A stretch of DNA of 9,138 nucleotides from JAJQCI01 sp964388305 (lineage in GTDB: Bacteria > Bacillota > Clostridia > Lachnospirales > CAG-274): the NCBI GenBank assembly GCA_964388305.1, contig CAYMAA010000073.1, positions 1-9,138 of the forward strand, read 5' to 3'. The notes below the pieces were generated by a model. The model had not been told where the DNA came from. It did no database searches and was given only the letters and a program-made list of their open reading frames with translations. The translations under genes were made by a program, and so were the position numbers. Positions 1-7,224 of this stretch are shown in pieces (position 1 is the stretch's first letter; each line of letters opens with the position of its first letter).

Positions 1-1199
1 CCGTATCGGTGGCAAGCGTGCTTTTCTTTTTGCTTACCGCATTGGCAAATTTGTTCGGTATCGGCGGCGGAAGCCTTATGTCCCAGCTGTTGGGGCAAAA
101 AGACGAGCAGGGCGCAAAGGAAATATGCGCCGTAAGTATGTATGGCACAATTATCATATCGGGAGCTTATGCCCTGCTGTGCTTTGCCTTAAGAAGACCT
201 CTGCTGAGTTTGGTAGGCGCTACCGAAAACACGGTGGATTATGCGGCGTCCTACACTCTGTTTGCTATCGTTATTGGCGGTATTCCCGCAACCATGTGCA
301 TGGCAATGTCCCATCTTCTCAGAAACGCAGGCTATGCAAAAGAGGCAGGCTTTGGCGTTGGTATGGGCGGCATATTAAACATTATTCTCGATCCGCTTTT
401 TATGTTTGTAATACTTCCTAAAGGAAATGAGGTTGAGGGAGCGGCTATTGCCACAATGCTTTCCAATATGGCTGCTGTTGTTTATTGCGCCGCGGTATTC
501 TTCCGCCTGCGTAATAAGTCGGTTCTTTCCTTTTCGCCAAACAATGCCGTACATGGCGCAAAAAGGCTTGGCAGAATTTTATCAATCGGTCTGCCGTCCG
601 CAGTCAGCAGCTTTCTTGTAAGCATTACAATTATGATAACTAACGGTCTGTATGCAACCTACAGCGACACAGCGGTGGCTGCCAACGGAATATTTAAAAA
701 GCTTGAAATGCTTCCGTTAAATGTCAGTGTAGGCTTATGCCAGGGTCTGATTCCTCTGGTCGCTTATAATTTTGCCTCGGGAAACCATAAGCGTATGACA
801 AGCGCTATACGCTATGCCCGAAACGCAGGTTTGAGCTTTAACCTTATTTGCCTTGTCGTATTTGAGCTTTTTGCGAATTCAATTGTCGGACTGTTTATTG
901 ATGACGCCGAAACGGTTACATTGGGCGCCGCCTTTGTTCGGATCGGATTTTTAGTTACACCGATGCTTTTTTACAACAAAAAAATGTGCTATACATTCCA
1001 AGCTATGGGAGATGGGGGAAAATCACTGCTTGTTACACTATGCCGTGAGGGAATATTCAATATCCCCATGCTTTTTTTAATGAATGTCTGCTTTGGTATG
1101 TACGGCATTGCATGGACACAGATTGTAGCGGATGCGATAACACTGGTTATTTCCGTTTTTCTTTACCGAAACTTTGTTAAGGGACTAAATAACATATAA
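1..1199 (+). CDS. MATE family efflux transporter, MepA-like (5' end outside window)
   Basis: Inner-membrane multidrug/toxic-compound exporter of the MATE family, normally driven by a Na+ or H+ gradient. The frame is open from base 3, so the visible 398 residues lack the true start and roughly the first 50 residues of a protein usually about 450 aa long. The sequence is a succession of hydrophobic helices. Family signatures seen: a Gly-rich segment followed by SQLLGQKD near the visible N-terminus; LRNAG followed by NIILDPLFMF, the usual MATE end of the first half; and in the second half GLIPLVAYNFASGNHKR, which is typical of the MepA branch (P, then YN and a basic residue). It ends in a basic, Asn-containing tail. 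It converges on another MATE gene with only the shared terminator between them. Substrate cannot be inferred. No frameshift is visible. Confidence 0.9.
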   Translation, partial: VSVASVLFFLLTALANLFGIGGGSLMSQLLGQKDEQGAKEICAVSMYGTIIISGAYALLCFALRRPLLSLVGATENTVDYAASYTLFAIVIGGIPATMCMAMSHLLRNAGYAKEAGFGVGMGGILNIILDPLFMFVILPKGNEVEGAAIATMLSNMAAVVYCAAVFFRLRNKSVLSFSPNNAVHGAKRLGRILSIGLPSAVSSFLVSITIMITNGLYATYSDTAVAANGIFKKLEMLPLNVSVGLCQGLIPLVAYNFASGNHKRMTSAIRYARNAGLSFNLICLVVFELFANSIVGLFIDDAETVTLGAAFVRIGFLVTPMLFYNKKMCYTFQAMGDGGKSLLVTLCREGIFNIPMLFLMNVCFGMYGIAWTQIVADAITLVISVFLYRNFVKGLNNI

Positions 1200-1235
1200 T
1201 TTTCCGGAGCTTTGTCCGCTAACCTTTAATAATTA

Positions 1236-1267
1236 AAAAAACACCGATTAATTGACCGGTGTTTTTT
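1236..1267. terminator. Bidirectional intrinsic terminator between convergent MATE genes
   Basis: A perfect 11-bp inverted repeat (AAAAAACACCG at 1236-1246, CGGTGTTTTTT at 1257-1267) encloses a 10-nt loop. The A-run on the left and T-run on the right give a U-tract in either direction, so one hairpin can end both converging transcripts. Its right arm touches the stop codon (TGA on the minus strand) of the downstream gene. Confidence 0.88.
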
Positions 1268-2682
1268 CAGAGGTGTCCTTTAGTTGTTTTTATAACTGTT
1301 TTTTTCCACAAGCCAAGTTTATAGGCTATGTAGTAGCAGGCGGCGCCAAGTCCGTTGCTTACAACAACGGCGTACCAAATGCTTTGTTCTCTTAAATGAA
1401 GAATTTCCGCGCAAAACCAAATTGTTGCCATTCTGAAGAGCCAAAGACGGGATGCGTCTATTATCATATTAACCATTGTGTGGCCGCTGCCTTGAAAAAG
1501 CCCCGAGGTTGTGTTATAAACTCCGTTGGTAAAGCACCAAAAAGCCATTATGGAAACAAATGTGGCTGCCATGGAAATAACTTCCTCATCATCGGAAAAT
1601 ATTTTTACAATGGGAGTTACAACAAATTTTCTTGAAAGAATAAAGCCGCATACAAACAAAAAAATTACGGAAATAAGCCTTGCCAGCTTATAGGCCTCTT
1701 CCGCTCTGCCCTTCTTGCCCGCGCCTATGTTTTGCCCGACTATTGTTGCTGTGGCGGCGCCTACTGCTGTGGAGGGCATTGTTATTATGCCGTTAATGCG
1801 GTTGCCTATTCCGTAGGCGGCTGTTGCGCCGCTGCCGTATTGCAGAACATTTTTTGCGATTAAAACAAAGCCGAACTGCATTGTAGCGCCGCCAAGAGAG
1901 GTTGGCAGACCCACCTGTACTATTGTTTTCAGCTTGTCCTTTTTAAGCTTTATTTTTGCGGGCGTCAGATACACGGGTTTGGATTTGTTAAGAAGTCTGC
2001 AAAAGCCTATAAGCGCACATGGCACCTTCGCAAGCATTGTTGCAAGGGCGGCGCCCAGTATGCCCAGCCCAAAGCCTATGCCCGATGGGGATTTAAACAT
2101 AAGCAGAGGGTCTAAAAAAAGATTTATTATAATACCCAGTAAATTCAGCAGCATGGGTGTAACCGTATCTCCCTGAGCCTGATTTACGGCGGAATATATA
2201 TTTATCATAAACAAAAAGGGCATATCCAATATTACCACACGCAAATATGTACAAGCCATTTTATGAACACTGCCTGTTGCGCCCAGCCACGTTACCATAT
2301 AGCCTGTTGCTGAAAAGCAGACAATCATGGCGACTATTGAAAAGAGCATTGAGCAGGCGAAAACATGGTTTGCCATATCCTTTGCGTTTTCTTTATCCTC
2401 TGCGCCGAAAAACTGAGCGATAAGCACGGAGCCTGCAAGGCTTATGCCCTGACCGAACTGGACTATTACATTTTGTATGGGAGATACCACCGTTATGGCA
2501 GCCATAGGCTCTCTGCCCATTTTGCCCAACCAGTAGCTGTCCGTAAGGTTATACATTGTTTGAATAAAATTGTTTATAATAATAGGCAGGGAAAGACAAA
2601 GAATAACCGTAAGCAGGCTTTTGCCGTTTACAATAAGCTCTCTGTCCGCCTTATACCTGAAAATTTTTGAAGGGTTAAACAA
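1267..2682 (-). CDS. MATE family efflux transporter (complete)
   Basis: Complete MATE-family cation-coupled exporter of about 471 aa, the usual family length, with about 12 hydrophobic segments in two homologous halves. Features seen (numbered from the outer GTG): LSLP at 33-36 in helix 1, a Gly-rich stretch and AQFFGAED around 80-100, QAQGDT near 171-176 and NLFLDPLLMF at 190-199 closing the first half. The second half has QNIGAGKKGRA, the counterpart of the first-half loop motif. The longest frame begins with GTG at 2689-2691, but the sequence AAGGAAGTG, close to the consensus AAGGAGGTG, sits on top of that GTG. The TTG at 2680-2682 lies 6 nt behind it and is therefore preferred here. The gene has its own promoter and a short leader. 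The substrate is unknown. It is clearly divergent from the convergent MATE neighbour and not a recent duplicate. Confidence 0.92.
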   Translation of the reverse strand: MFNPSKIFRYKADRELIVNGKSLLTVILCLSLPIIINNFIQTMYNLTDSYWLGKMGREPMAAITVVSPIQNVIVQFGQGISLAGSVLIAQFFGAEDKENAKDMANHVFACSMLFSIVAMIVCFSATGYMVTWLGATGSVHKMACTYLRVVILDMPFLFMINIYSAVNQAQGDTVTPMLLNLLGIIINLFLDPLLMFKSPSGIGFGLGILGAALATMLAKVPCALIGFCRLLNKSKPVYLTPAKIKLKKDKLKTIVQVGLPTSLGGATMQFGFVLIAKNVLQYGSGATAAYGIGNRINGIITMPSTAVGAATATIVGQNIGAGKKGRAEEAYKLARLISVIFLFVCGFILSRKFVVTPIVKIFSDDEEVISMAATFVSIMAFWCFTNGVYNTTSGLFQGSGHTMVNMIIDASRLWLFRMATIWFCAEILHLREQSIWYAVVVSNGLGAACYYIAYKLGLWKKTVIKTTKGHL

Positions 2683-2688
2683 TGGTTG

Positions 2689-2697
2689 CACTTCCTT
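2689..2697 (-). promoter_or_regulatory. Ribosome binding site that decides the MATE start (TTG rather than GTG)
   Basis: On the minus strand AAGGAAGTG differs from the consensus AAGGAGGTG by one base. It overlaps the upstream GTG at 2689-2691, which therefore has no spacer. The TTG at 2680-2682 is 6 nt away, a workable distance. No ATG lies nearby in frame. Confidence 0.55.
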
Positions 2698-2713
2698 AAT
2701 AAATTATAAAAAT

Positions 2714-2742
2714 ATTATATATTCTGCATAAGTGCATTGCAA
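2714..2742 (-). promoter_or_regulatory. Sigma-A type promoter of the minus-strand MATE gene
   Basis: Read on the minus strand: TTGCAA (-35, 4 of 6 matches, 2737-2742), a 17-bp spacer, and a perfect TATAAT (-10, 2714-2719). The predicted start near 2707 leaves a leader of about 10-20 nt containing the ribosome binding site. A second TATAAT at 2703-2708 lies too close to the gene to be preferred. Confidence 0.65.
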
Positions 2743-2800
2743 GGCTTTTTTAAAAAATAATAAAGAAAATAAATTTGATAATGGGAAAACCGTTATTTTG

Positions 2801-2829
2801 TTGAATATTTACAATTTTTTTATTATACT
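2801..2829 (+). promoter_or_regulatory. Candidate sigma-A promoter of the large esterase gene
   Basis: TTGAAT (2801-2806, 4 of 6), a 17-bp spacer, and TATACT (2824-2829, 5 of 6). This would start transcription near 2836 and leave an AT-rich leader of about 100 nt before the ATG. An alternative closer to the gene (ATGACA at 2874-2879 with TATA-rich sequence at 2901-2908) has poor spacing. Confidence 0.45.
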
Positions 2830-2853
2830 GTAGTATTGTTTGGGTGAAATTTT

Positions 2854-2868
2854 AAGAAAACGATTGAT
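2854..2868 (+). promoter_or_regulatory. Possible cre-like (CcpA) operator in the esterase leader
   Basis: AAGAAAACGATTGAT matches the cre consensus WTGNAANCGNWNNCW at 8 of 10 defined positions, including the central CG. It lies just downstream of the predicted transcription start, where catabolite-repression roadblock sites often sit. A match of this quality can occur by chance in AT-rich DNA. Confidence 0.22.
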
Positions 2869-2921
2869 TTTATATGACAATTATGTTACAATTATTAATG
2901 TATATAAATATATTTTTTTAC

Positions 2922-2930
2922 AAGGGAGGT
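2922..2930 (+). promoter_or_regulatory. Ribosome binding site of the esterase gene
   Basis: AAGGGAGGT lies 7 nt before the ATG at 2938. Its strength and spacing, with a signal peptide directly after, fix this start. Confidence 0.85.
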
Positions 2931-2937
2931 TTGATTT

Positions 2938-5900
2938 ATGTACAGTAACTTAAAACGCGCCATAAGCAGGGTTATGGCGTTTGTTATGGTTATAAGCTGC
3001 TGTTTTTCAAGCGTTATTGTTACGGCGCAGGCTGCCGAAAGAAACATTGATGTTTGGGATTTCGGCTTTGCGGCTGAAAGCGGAGCTTATTACACCAATA
3101 ATATTACACAGGAAAAGCTGAATGCCGAGCTTGACGCCATTGGAGCAACAGGTGGTTTAGTACCTGCGGACTGTACTTCAACAAGCATGAGCTTTGGGGA
3201 CTTAACCCTTATGTACACGGTAAAGGACAGATTTTACAACACAGGCAGCAATACCTACGGCACACCCGGCAAAAAGTATTCCGACAGCGAATATACTTCC
3301 AACGGATACTATTACTGCAACGGTACGGGCGGCGATGGCAGAAGATGCTTTATTGTAGAAAATGTTAAAGCGGGAGATACCCTTATTATTTACTCGGGCT
3401 GGAGCAATTCTCCGTCTGACCCCGGCGACAGTGTTTGCTGCGTTTCCGGTACGGTTACGGACGGTGTATTTACCGCCGACGGAGTTCAAAGCGAAACAAG
3501 CGAGCCTTCAACGGGAATTACAAAAAATTTCTTTATTGCTCAGGAGGACGGAGCTTATAAGCTTTATATGTCAACATCAAACTCGGGTAAACCCGTTACC
3601 TTCAGAGTTGTAAGAGTACCCTCCGTTACTGTAAGCGGTACTGTTACGGGAGAGCTTCCCGCCTCTTACGGCATTAAGTTCCAAAACAACGACACGGGTG
3701 ATGAAATTGCGGCATCGGTTGCTGACGGAAAGTACACTGTTCAGCTCCCAACAGGCTACAATTATACGGCTGTTATGACAGATGTTATAGGCTACGGCTT
3801 TACAATAGCCACCAAAAAAATCGCAACCGCATATACGGATATAGCAACAGGCGCTGTTACGGCAAATCTTGTAAGCGAGGTCAAGTCATCCTACACATTA
3901 AGCGGTAAGGTAAACGGCTTTGCTGATGGTTATGATACCTCAAAGCTTGGCTTAACATTTACTCCTACGGATAATGAAGAGGCGGAAACCGTTAATGCAT
4001 CGGTAGACGGAGCTGCTCTTACATATTCCGTAATGCTGGATTCGGGCGTTACTTATGCGGTAAGCGTTTCAGGCGTAAACGATTACGACATTACAGACGG
4101 AAGCTCTTATTTTTACGATGGAAAGGAAACCGCGCGCACACAGGATATAACCGTAGGAGCAAAGGCTCTTTACAATGTAAGCGGAGAATTTTTGGGACTT
4201 ACCCAAACAAGAGGGGAATATGAAAAGCTTAATATAAACCCAACCGCAATTACATTTACAAATGCGGACGATAACTACAAATACAGCGGAACAATCGAAA
4301 ACGGAGCATACAGCGGTTCTTTAAGAAACGGCTCCTACAGTGTGGAAATTACCGATGACAGCTATTCCACAACAAACCACATTGTTGTAAACGGCGGAGC
4401 CGTAACAAAGGATATTCTTTGCAAATATGACGGGCCTGTTGCGGAAGTGCCTTATGCGGCAGATGTTTATGTTGGGGCAGCGAGGGAATATACAACTCTC
4501 CAGTCCGCCATTGACGCTATTTCCGCAATGAACAGAACAGACGGACAGAGAGTTACCGTACATATTGATCCCGGCACATACAGAGCGCAGACAATTATTA
4601 ATACACCTAATGTTACACTTATTAACGACAGCGAGGACGAGGACGTTGTTTTAACATGGTACTACGGTATTGGCTACAAGTACTATAGCTGCCACAACGG
4701 ATACTATGACCCGTATTATGATTATGACCAATATGTTAAGGAGGCCGCTACAAAATGGGGCGCCGCAACATACGTTAAAGAGGGCGGCAAAGGCTTTAAG
4801 GCTGAAAATATTTATTTTGAAGCGTCATTTAACAAATATATGACAGACGAAGAGATTGCTGACGGTGTTGAGATAACGGGTGACGAGAGTATTACATTTA
4901 AGAGAACAATATCTGCGGAAGTTACCACAAAAGACGCAACGGAAAGATCCTCCGCATTTGCTATTGAGGCGGACGATTCGGAGTTTTTAAACTGTACCTT
5001 CTACGGAAGTCAGGACACACTCTATACAGGCTCTAAGGACTATGACGAATATTATAAGAATTGTAAAATAATCGGTCAGACTGACTACATTTTCGGTGAC
5101 GGCAACTGCGTATTTGACGGCTGCGAGCTTCAGTGGGCAGGCTACTCCGCAGGTTCTGTGGGCGGTTATGTAACAGCCGCAAAGGACACTGCCTCCAACG
5201 GATATTTATTCAGAGGCTGTACAATTACAGGTCAGCAGGAAGAAAACGAAAAAATGATTGTTTCCTCAGGCAACTTCGGCAGACCTTGGGGCGCAGGCGC
5301 AAAGGTTGCTTTCATTAACACCAAGCTTGCAGTGTCGGACTACATTACGGCAAGCGCTTGGGGCGAAATGAGCAATAACAAGCCGGAAAATGCCAACTTT
5401 GTTGAATATAACACAACATACAACGGCGGCGCTGTATCAGTCTCGGGCAGAAAGGTTACACCTTTAACTGAGTTGGATACAAGCAAGTACAACGCACTGA
5501 GCTATTTAAACGGTTTTGTGCCTACATATTACACAGAGGATCTGGGAACGGTTCCCGTATTTAAAACAGAGCCGTATTTTACATCTAACGGTGACTTAAA
5601 TGCGCCTACTATAGGCAACACATTCTATGTAAATTATGACTTGGGCGATTGGGCGGATACCGATGTTTCACGCATTGCGTGGTACAGGGTTGATGCAGAC
5701 GGAAACGAAACGCTTATTAAAACAACAACCTCAAATATTGAAACCTCCTATCAGGCGCAGAGAGCCGATGCGGGATATTACCTTAAGGTATGTGTTCAGC
5801 CTGCAACAATTGACGGCGCTTTAGGCGAAAAATTCTTTATGACAACGGAGTTTGCTTTAGGCTCTAACTGGGTAGATCCTTCAAATCCCGATGAGCCTGA

Positions 5901-7083
5901 GCCGGGTACGGGTATAAACGTATATCTTGCAGGCGACTCCACCGTTAAGGACTATTCCGCAAACGGTATGTATATGGGCGGAAAGATTGAGGATAAAGGC
6001 TCTTGGGGAGAATTTTTACAGGAATTTCTCGATAAGGACTATGTAACCGTTCTTAACTATGCCAACGGCGGAAGAAGTACAAGAAACTTTATAAACGAGG
6101 GCAGCTTGGACAAGATAAAAGCCAATATTAAAGAGGGAGATTATTTCCTTATTCAGTTCGGTCATAACGACTGCTCCAACTCCAGCGGATATTTGGCAGA
6201 CAGATATGTGCCTTTGGGCGAACCCGATTCTGACGGAATTTATCCTACAAATCCGCCGAACGAGGGTTATACACAGGGCAATTATACTTACGACTGCGGC
6301 GCTACATTTAAGTGGTATTTAACTCAGTACATTAATGCCGCAAGAGATGTAGGCGCAACGCCTGTTCTTGTAACACCTGTTTCAAGAAGGCAGTTTGACA
6401 GTAACGGAAAAATTAAACCTCATCACGATTCTACAGACACAACAACAGGTACTTATGTATCCTCCGGAAATGCTTATGTGCAGGCCTACTATCAGCTCGC
6501 AAAGGAAGAAAACGTAATGCTTATAGACGGCTTTGAGCTTACTAAAACATTGCTTGAAAAGGCTTATGCGGATGACCCTGACGCCAAAAACGGTATGCCT
6601 TATGTTATGGCGCTCTTCTGCACCGATGACGGAACGCATTACAGCAAAACAGGCGGTGTGCTTCAGGCAGGCTTGTTTGCCAACGCAATTAAGGAGCTTG
6701 ATACAGAGCTTTCAAAATATGTTATTGCGCCTAAGAGCTGCGAGGGTCTTAACAATACAGGTACAATGTTTACAGTAAGCACTACAGGCAAGTTTACTGC
6801 AAATGATAACAACTACAACTATTCCGCTTATTGGACGGAATACGGGCAGGCATTGTTTGACAGCCTTGAAACCAATGAGCCTGTGGTTGATGACAACCCT
6901 TATGACGTAAACGGCGACGGTGTTACCGATAAGGCCGATGCACAGGCAGTTTTACAGCATTATTTGGATAAAACTAAGGATTTGCCAACCTTTAACGCTG
7001 AAAAGGCAGACGTAAATAAGGACGGAACAATAACCGCTCTTGACGCTTCCTTGCTTGAACAAATTGTGCTTGACGCAAAATAA
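2938..7083 (+). CDS. Secreted multidomain pectin esterase: CE8 pectin methylesterase + CE12-like acetylesterase + dockerin
   Basis: A secreted 1381-aa protein predicted to de-esterify pectin on both homogalacturonan and rhamnogalacturonan. Order by residue: signal peptide 1-33 (basic start, hydrophobic core, cleavage after AQA or QAA; a loose VISC lipobox at 18-21 is less likely because hydrophobicity continues past it); unrecognised domain about 35-230; three repeats opening at 232, 321 and 414; CE8 beta-helix about 510-865; Ig-like module about 878-980; acidic Pro linker about 981-992; SGNH hydrolase about 993-1261; linker; type I dockerin about 1320-1381. The CE8 key residues Q692, D693, D716, R782 and W784 are present. 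So are the SGNH residues S1001, G1045, N1077, D1231 and H1234. The gene stands alone between its own promoter and terminator, so it is monocistronic. Codon use resembles the neighbours. Both enzyme assignments rest on motifs, and exact substrates are inferred. Confidence 0.93.
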   Translation: MYSNLKRAISRVMAFVMVISCCFSSVIVTAQAAERNIDVWDFGFAAESGAYYTNNITQEKLNAELDAIGATGGLVPADCTSTSMSFGDLTLMYTVKDRFYNTGSNTYGTPGKKYSDSEYTSNGYYYCNGTGGDGRRCFIVENVKAGDTLIIYSGWSNSPSDPGDSVCCVSGTVTDGVFTADGVQSETSEPSTGITKNFFIAQEDGAYKLYMSTSNSGKPVTFRVVRVPSVTVSGTVTGELPASYGIKFQNNDTGDEIAASVADGKYTVQLPTGYNYTAVMTDVIGYGFTIATKKIATAYTDIATGAVTANLVSEVKSSYTLSGKVNGFADGYDTSKLGLTFTPTDNEEAETVNASVDGAALTYSVMLDSGVTYAVSVSGVNDYDITDGSSYFYDGKETARTQDITVGAKALYNVSGEFLGLTQTRGEYEKLNINPTAITFTNADDNYKYSGTIENGAYSGSLRNGSYSVEITDDSYSTTNHIVVNGGAVTKDILCKYDGPVAEVPYAADVYVGAAREYTTLQSAIDAISAMNRTDGQRVTVHIDPGTYRAQTIINTPNVTLINDSEDEDVVLTWYYGIGYKYYSCHNGYYDPYYDYDQYVKEAATKWGAATYVKEGGKGFKAENIYFEASFNKYMTDEEIADGVEITGDESITFKRTISAEVTTKDATERSSAFAIEADDSEFLNCTFYGSQDTLYTGSKDYDEYYKNCKIIGQTDYIFGDGNCVFDGCELQWAGYSAGSVGGYVTAAKDTASNGYLFRGCTITGQQEENEKMIVSSGNFGRPWGAGAKVAFINTKLAVSDYITASAWGEMSNNKPENANFVEYNTTYNGGAVSVSGRKVTPLTELDTSKYNALSYLNGFVPTYYTEDLGTVPVFKTEPYFTSNGDLNAPTIGNTFYVNYDLGDWADTDVSRIAWYRVDADGNETLIKTTTSNIETSYQAQRADAGYYLKVCVQPATIDGALGEKFFMTTEFALGSNWVDPSNPDEPEPGTGINVYLAGDSTVKDYSANGMYMGGKIEDKGSWGEFLQEFLDKDYVTVLNYANGGRSTRNFINEGSLDKIKANIKEGDYFLIQFGHNDCSNSSGYLADRYVPLGEPDSDGIYPTNPPNEGYTQGNYTYDCGATFKWYLTQYINAARDVGATPVLVTPVSRRQFDSNGKIKPHHDSTDTTTGTYVSSGNAYVQAYYQLAKEENVMLIDGFELTKTLLEKAYADDPDAKNGMPYVMALFCTDDGTHYSKTGGVLQAGLFANAIKELDTELSKYVIAPKSCEGLNNTGTMFTVSTTGKFTANDNNYNYSAYWTEYGQALFDSLETNEPVVDDNPYDVNGDGVTDKADAQAVLQHYLDKTKDLPTFNAEKADVNKDGTITALDASLLEQIVLDAK
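3631..4428 (+). repeat. Three tandem beta-sandwich-like repeats within the esterase
   Basis: Three units of about 85-90 residues open with related signatures: VSGTVTG (residue 232), LSGKVNG (321) and VSGEFLG (414). Each continues with alternating beta-strand-like sequence and ends before a T/V-rich segment. The pattern resembles carboxypeptidase-regulatory-like or CNA-B-type spacer or binding modules. At the protein level they are diverged, so they arose by old duplication. A role in spacing or carbohydrate binding is inferred. Confidence 0.55.
4465..5535 (+). other. CE8 pectin methylesterase domain (residues about 510-866)
   Basis: Pectin methylesterases hydrolyse galacturonate methyl esters on a right-handed beta-helix, using two Asp residues and an Arg. 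Seen here: GSQDTLY at 690-696 (Q692 oxyanion Gln, D693 acid/base), QTDYIFGDG around 714-722 (D716 nucleophile) and GRPWG at 781-785 (R782, W784). The D693-D716 and D716-R782 distances (23 and 66 residues) are close to the 21 and 68 of plant enzymes. A Tyr-rich loop (11 Tyr in residues 575-599) and the segment SFNKYMTDEEIADGVE separate the first strands from the catalytic core. They appear to mark a clostridial subgroup (from memory). Confidence 0.92.
5569..5877 (+). other. Ig-like spacer module (residues about 878-980)
   Basis: A stretch of about 100 residues between the two enzymes with the Ig-like pattern of WYR.DADGNETLI, a Tyr- and Thr-rich strand, then DAGYYLKVCVQP. Modules of this type (a Trp-containing strand and a DAGYYL-type strand) commonly separate domains in secreted bacterial polysaccharide enzymes. 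The function, spacing or binding, is inferred. Confidence 0.55.
5914..6720 (+). other. CE12-like SGNH/GDSL acetylesterase domain (residues about 993-1261)
   Basis: All four SGNH blocks are visible: AGDSTV with the nucleophile S1001 (block I), NGGRST with G1045 (II), FGHND with N1077 (III), and DGTHYS with D1231 and H1234 (V). The GDST form, the GHND block and the overall length match rhamnogalacturonan acetylesterases of family CE12, which remove acetyl groups from galacturonate in rhamnogalacturonan I. Other acetylated xylan or pectin substrates are possible. Confidence 0.85.
6895..7083 (+). other. C-terminal type I dockerin (residues about 1320-1381)
   Basis: Two EF-hand-like calcium loops, DVNGDGVTDKAD (1323-1334) and DVNKDGTITALD (1358-1369), each followed by a short helix. 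This is the duplicated dockerin arrangement that binds a cohesin on a scaffoldin. Loop positions 10/11, which often set cohesin specificity, are K-A in the first repeat and A-L in the second. No scaffoldin or cohesin is present in this window. Confidence 0.9.
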
Positions 7084-7098
7084 AATTATGCAATATTT

Positions 7099-7129
7099 GC
7101 TCCCTGAAGCTCTTTTTCAGGGAGCTTTT
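7099..7129 (+). terminator. Intrinsic terminator of the esterase gene
   Basis: A perfect 10-bp stem (GCTCCCTGAA at 7099-7108 with TTCAGGGAGC at 7116-7125) has a 7-nt loop and is followed by TTTT. It starts 15 nt after the stop codon. The U-tract is short, but the GC-rich stem makes it convincing, and it separates the esterase from the bile salt hydrolase transcript. Confidence 0.75.
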
Positions 7130-7210
7130 GCAATTATAGGCATAAAAAATAAATATATTGGGAATAACCCCTAAGAAAACACTGTTTAAAAGGCAGCTAA
7201 AATTAATATA

Positions 7211-7216
7211 AAGGAG
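7211..7216 (+). promoter_or_regulatory. Ribosome binding site of the bile salt hydrolase
   Basis: AAGGAG lies 8 nt before the ATG at 7225. It fixes the start that places the catalytic Cys at residue 2. Confidence 0.85.
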
Positions 7217-7224
7217 AGAGAAAT

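Noticed and set aside
2989..3003. Loose lipobox VISC (residues 18-21) suggesting a lipoprotein
   Set aside because: The hydrophobic stretch continues after the Cys pair and is followed by a good type I cleavage site (AQA/QAA), so an ordinary secreted protein is more likely.
7160..7170. Small palindrome GGGAATAACCC before the bile salt hydrolase as an operator
   Set aside because: Only three base pairs each side; expected by chance.
7128..7210. Promoter for the bile salt hydrolase (TTGCAA at 7128, TTGGGA at 7158)
   Set aside because: No -10 box lies at 16-18 bp from either -35-like sequence; a promoter is expected but could not be placed.
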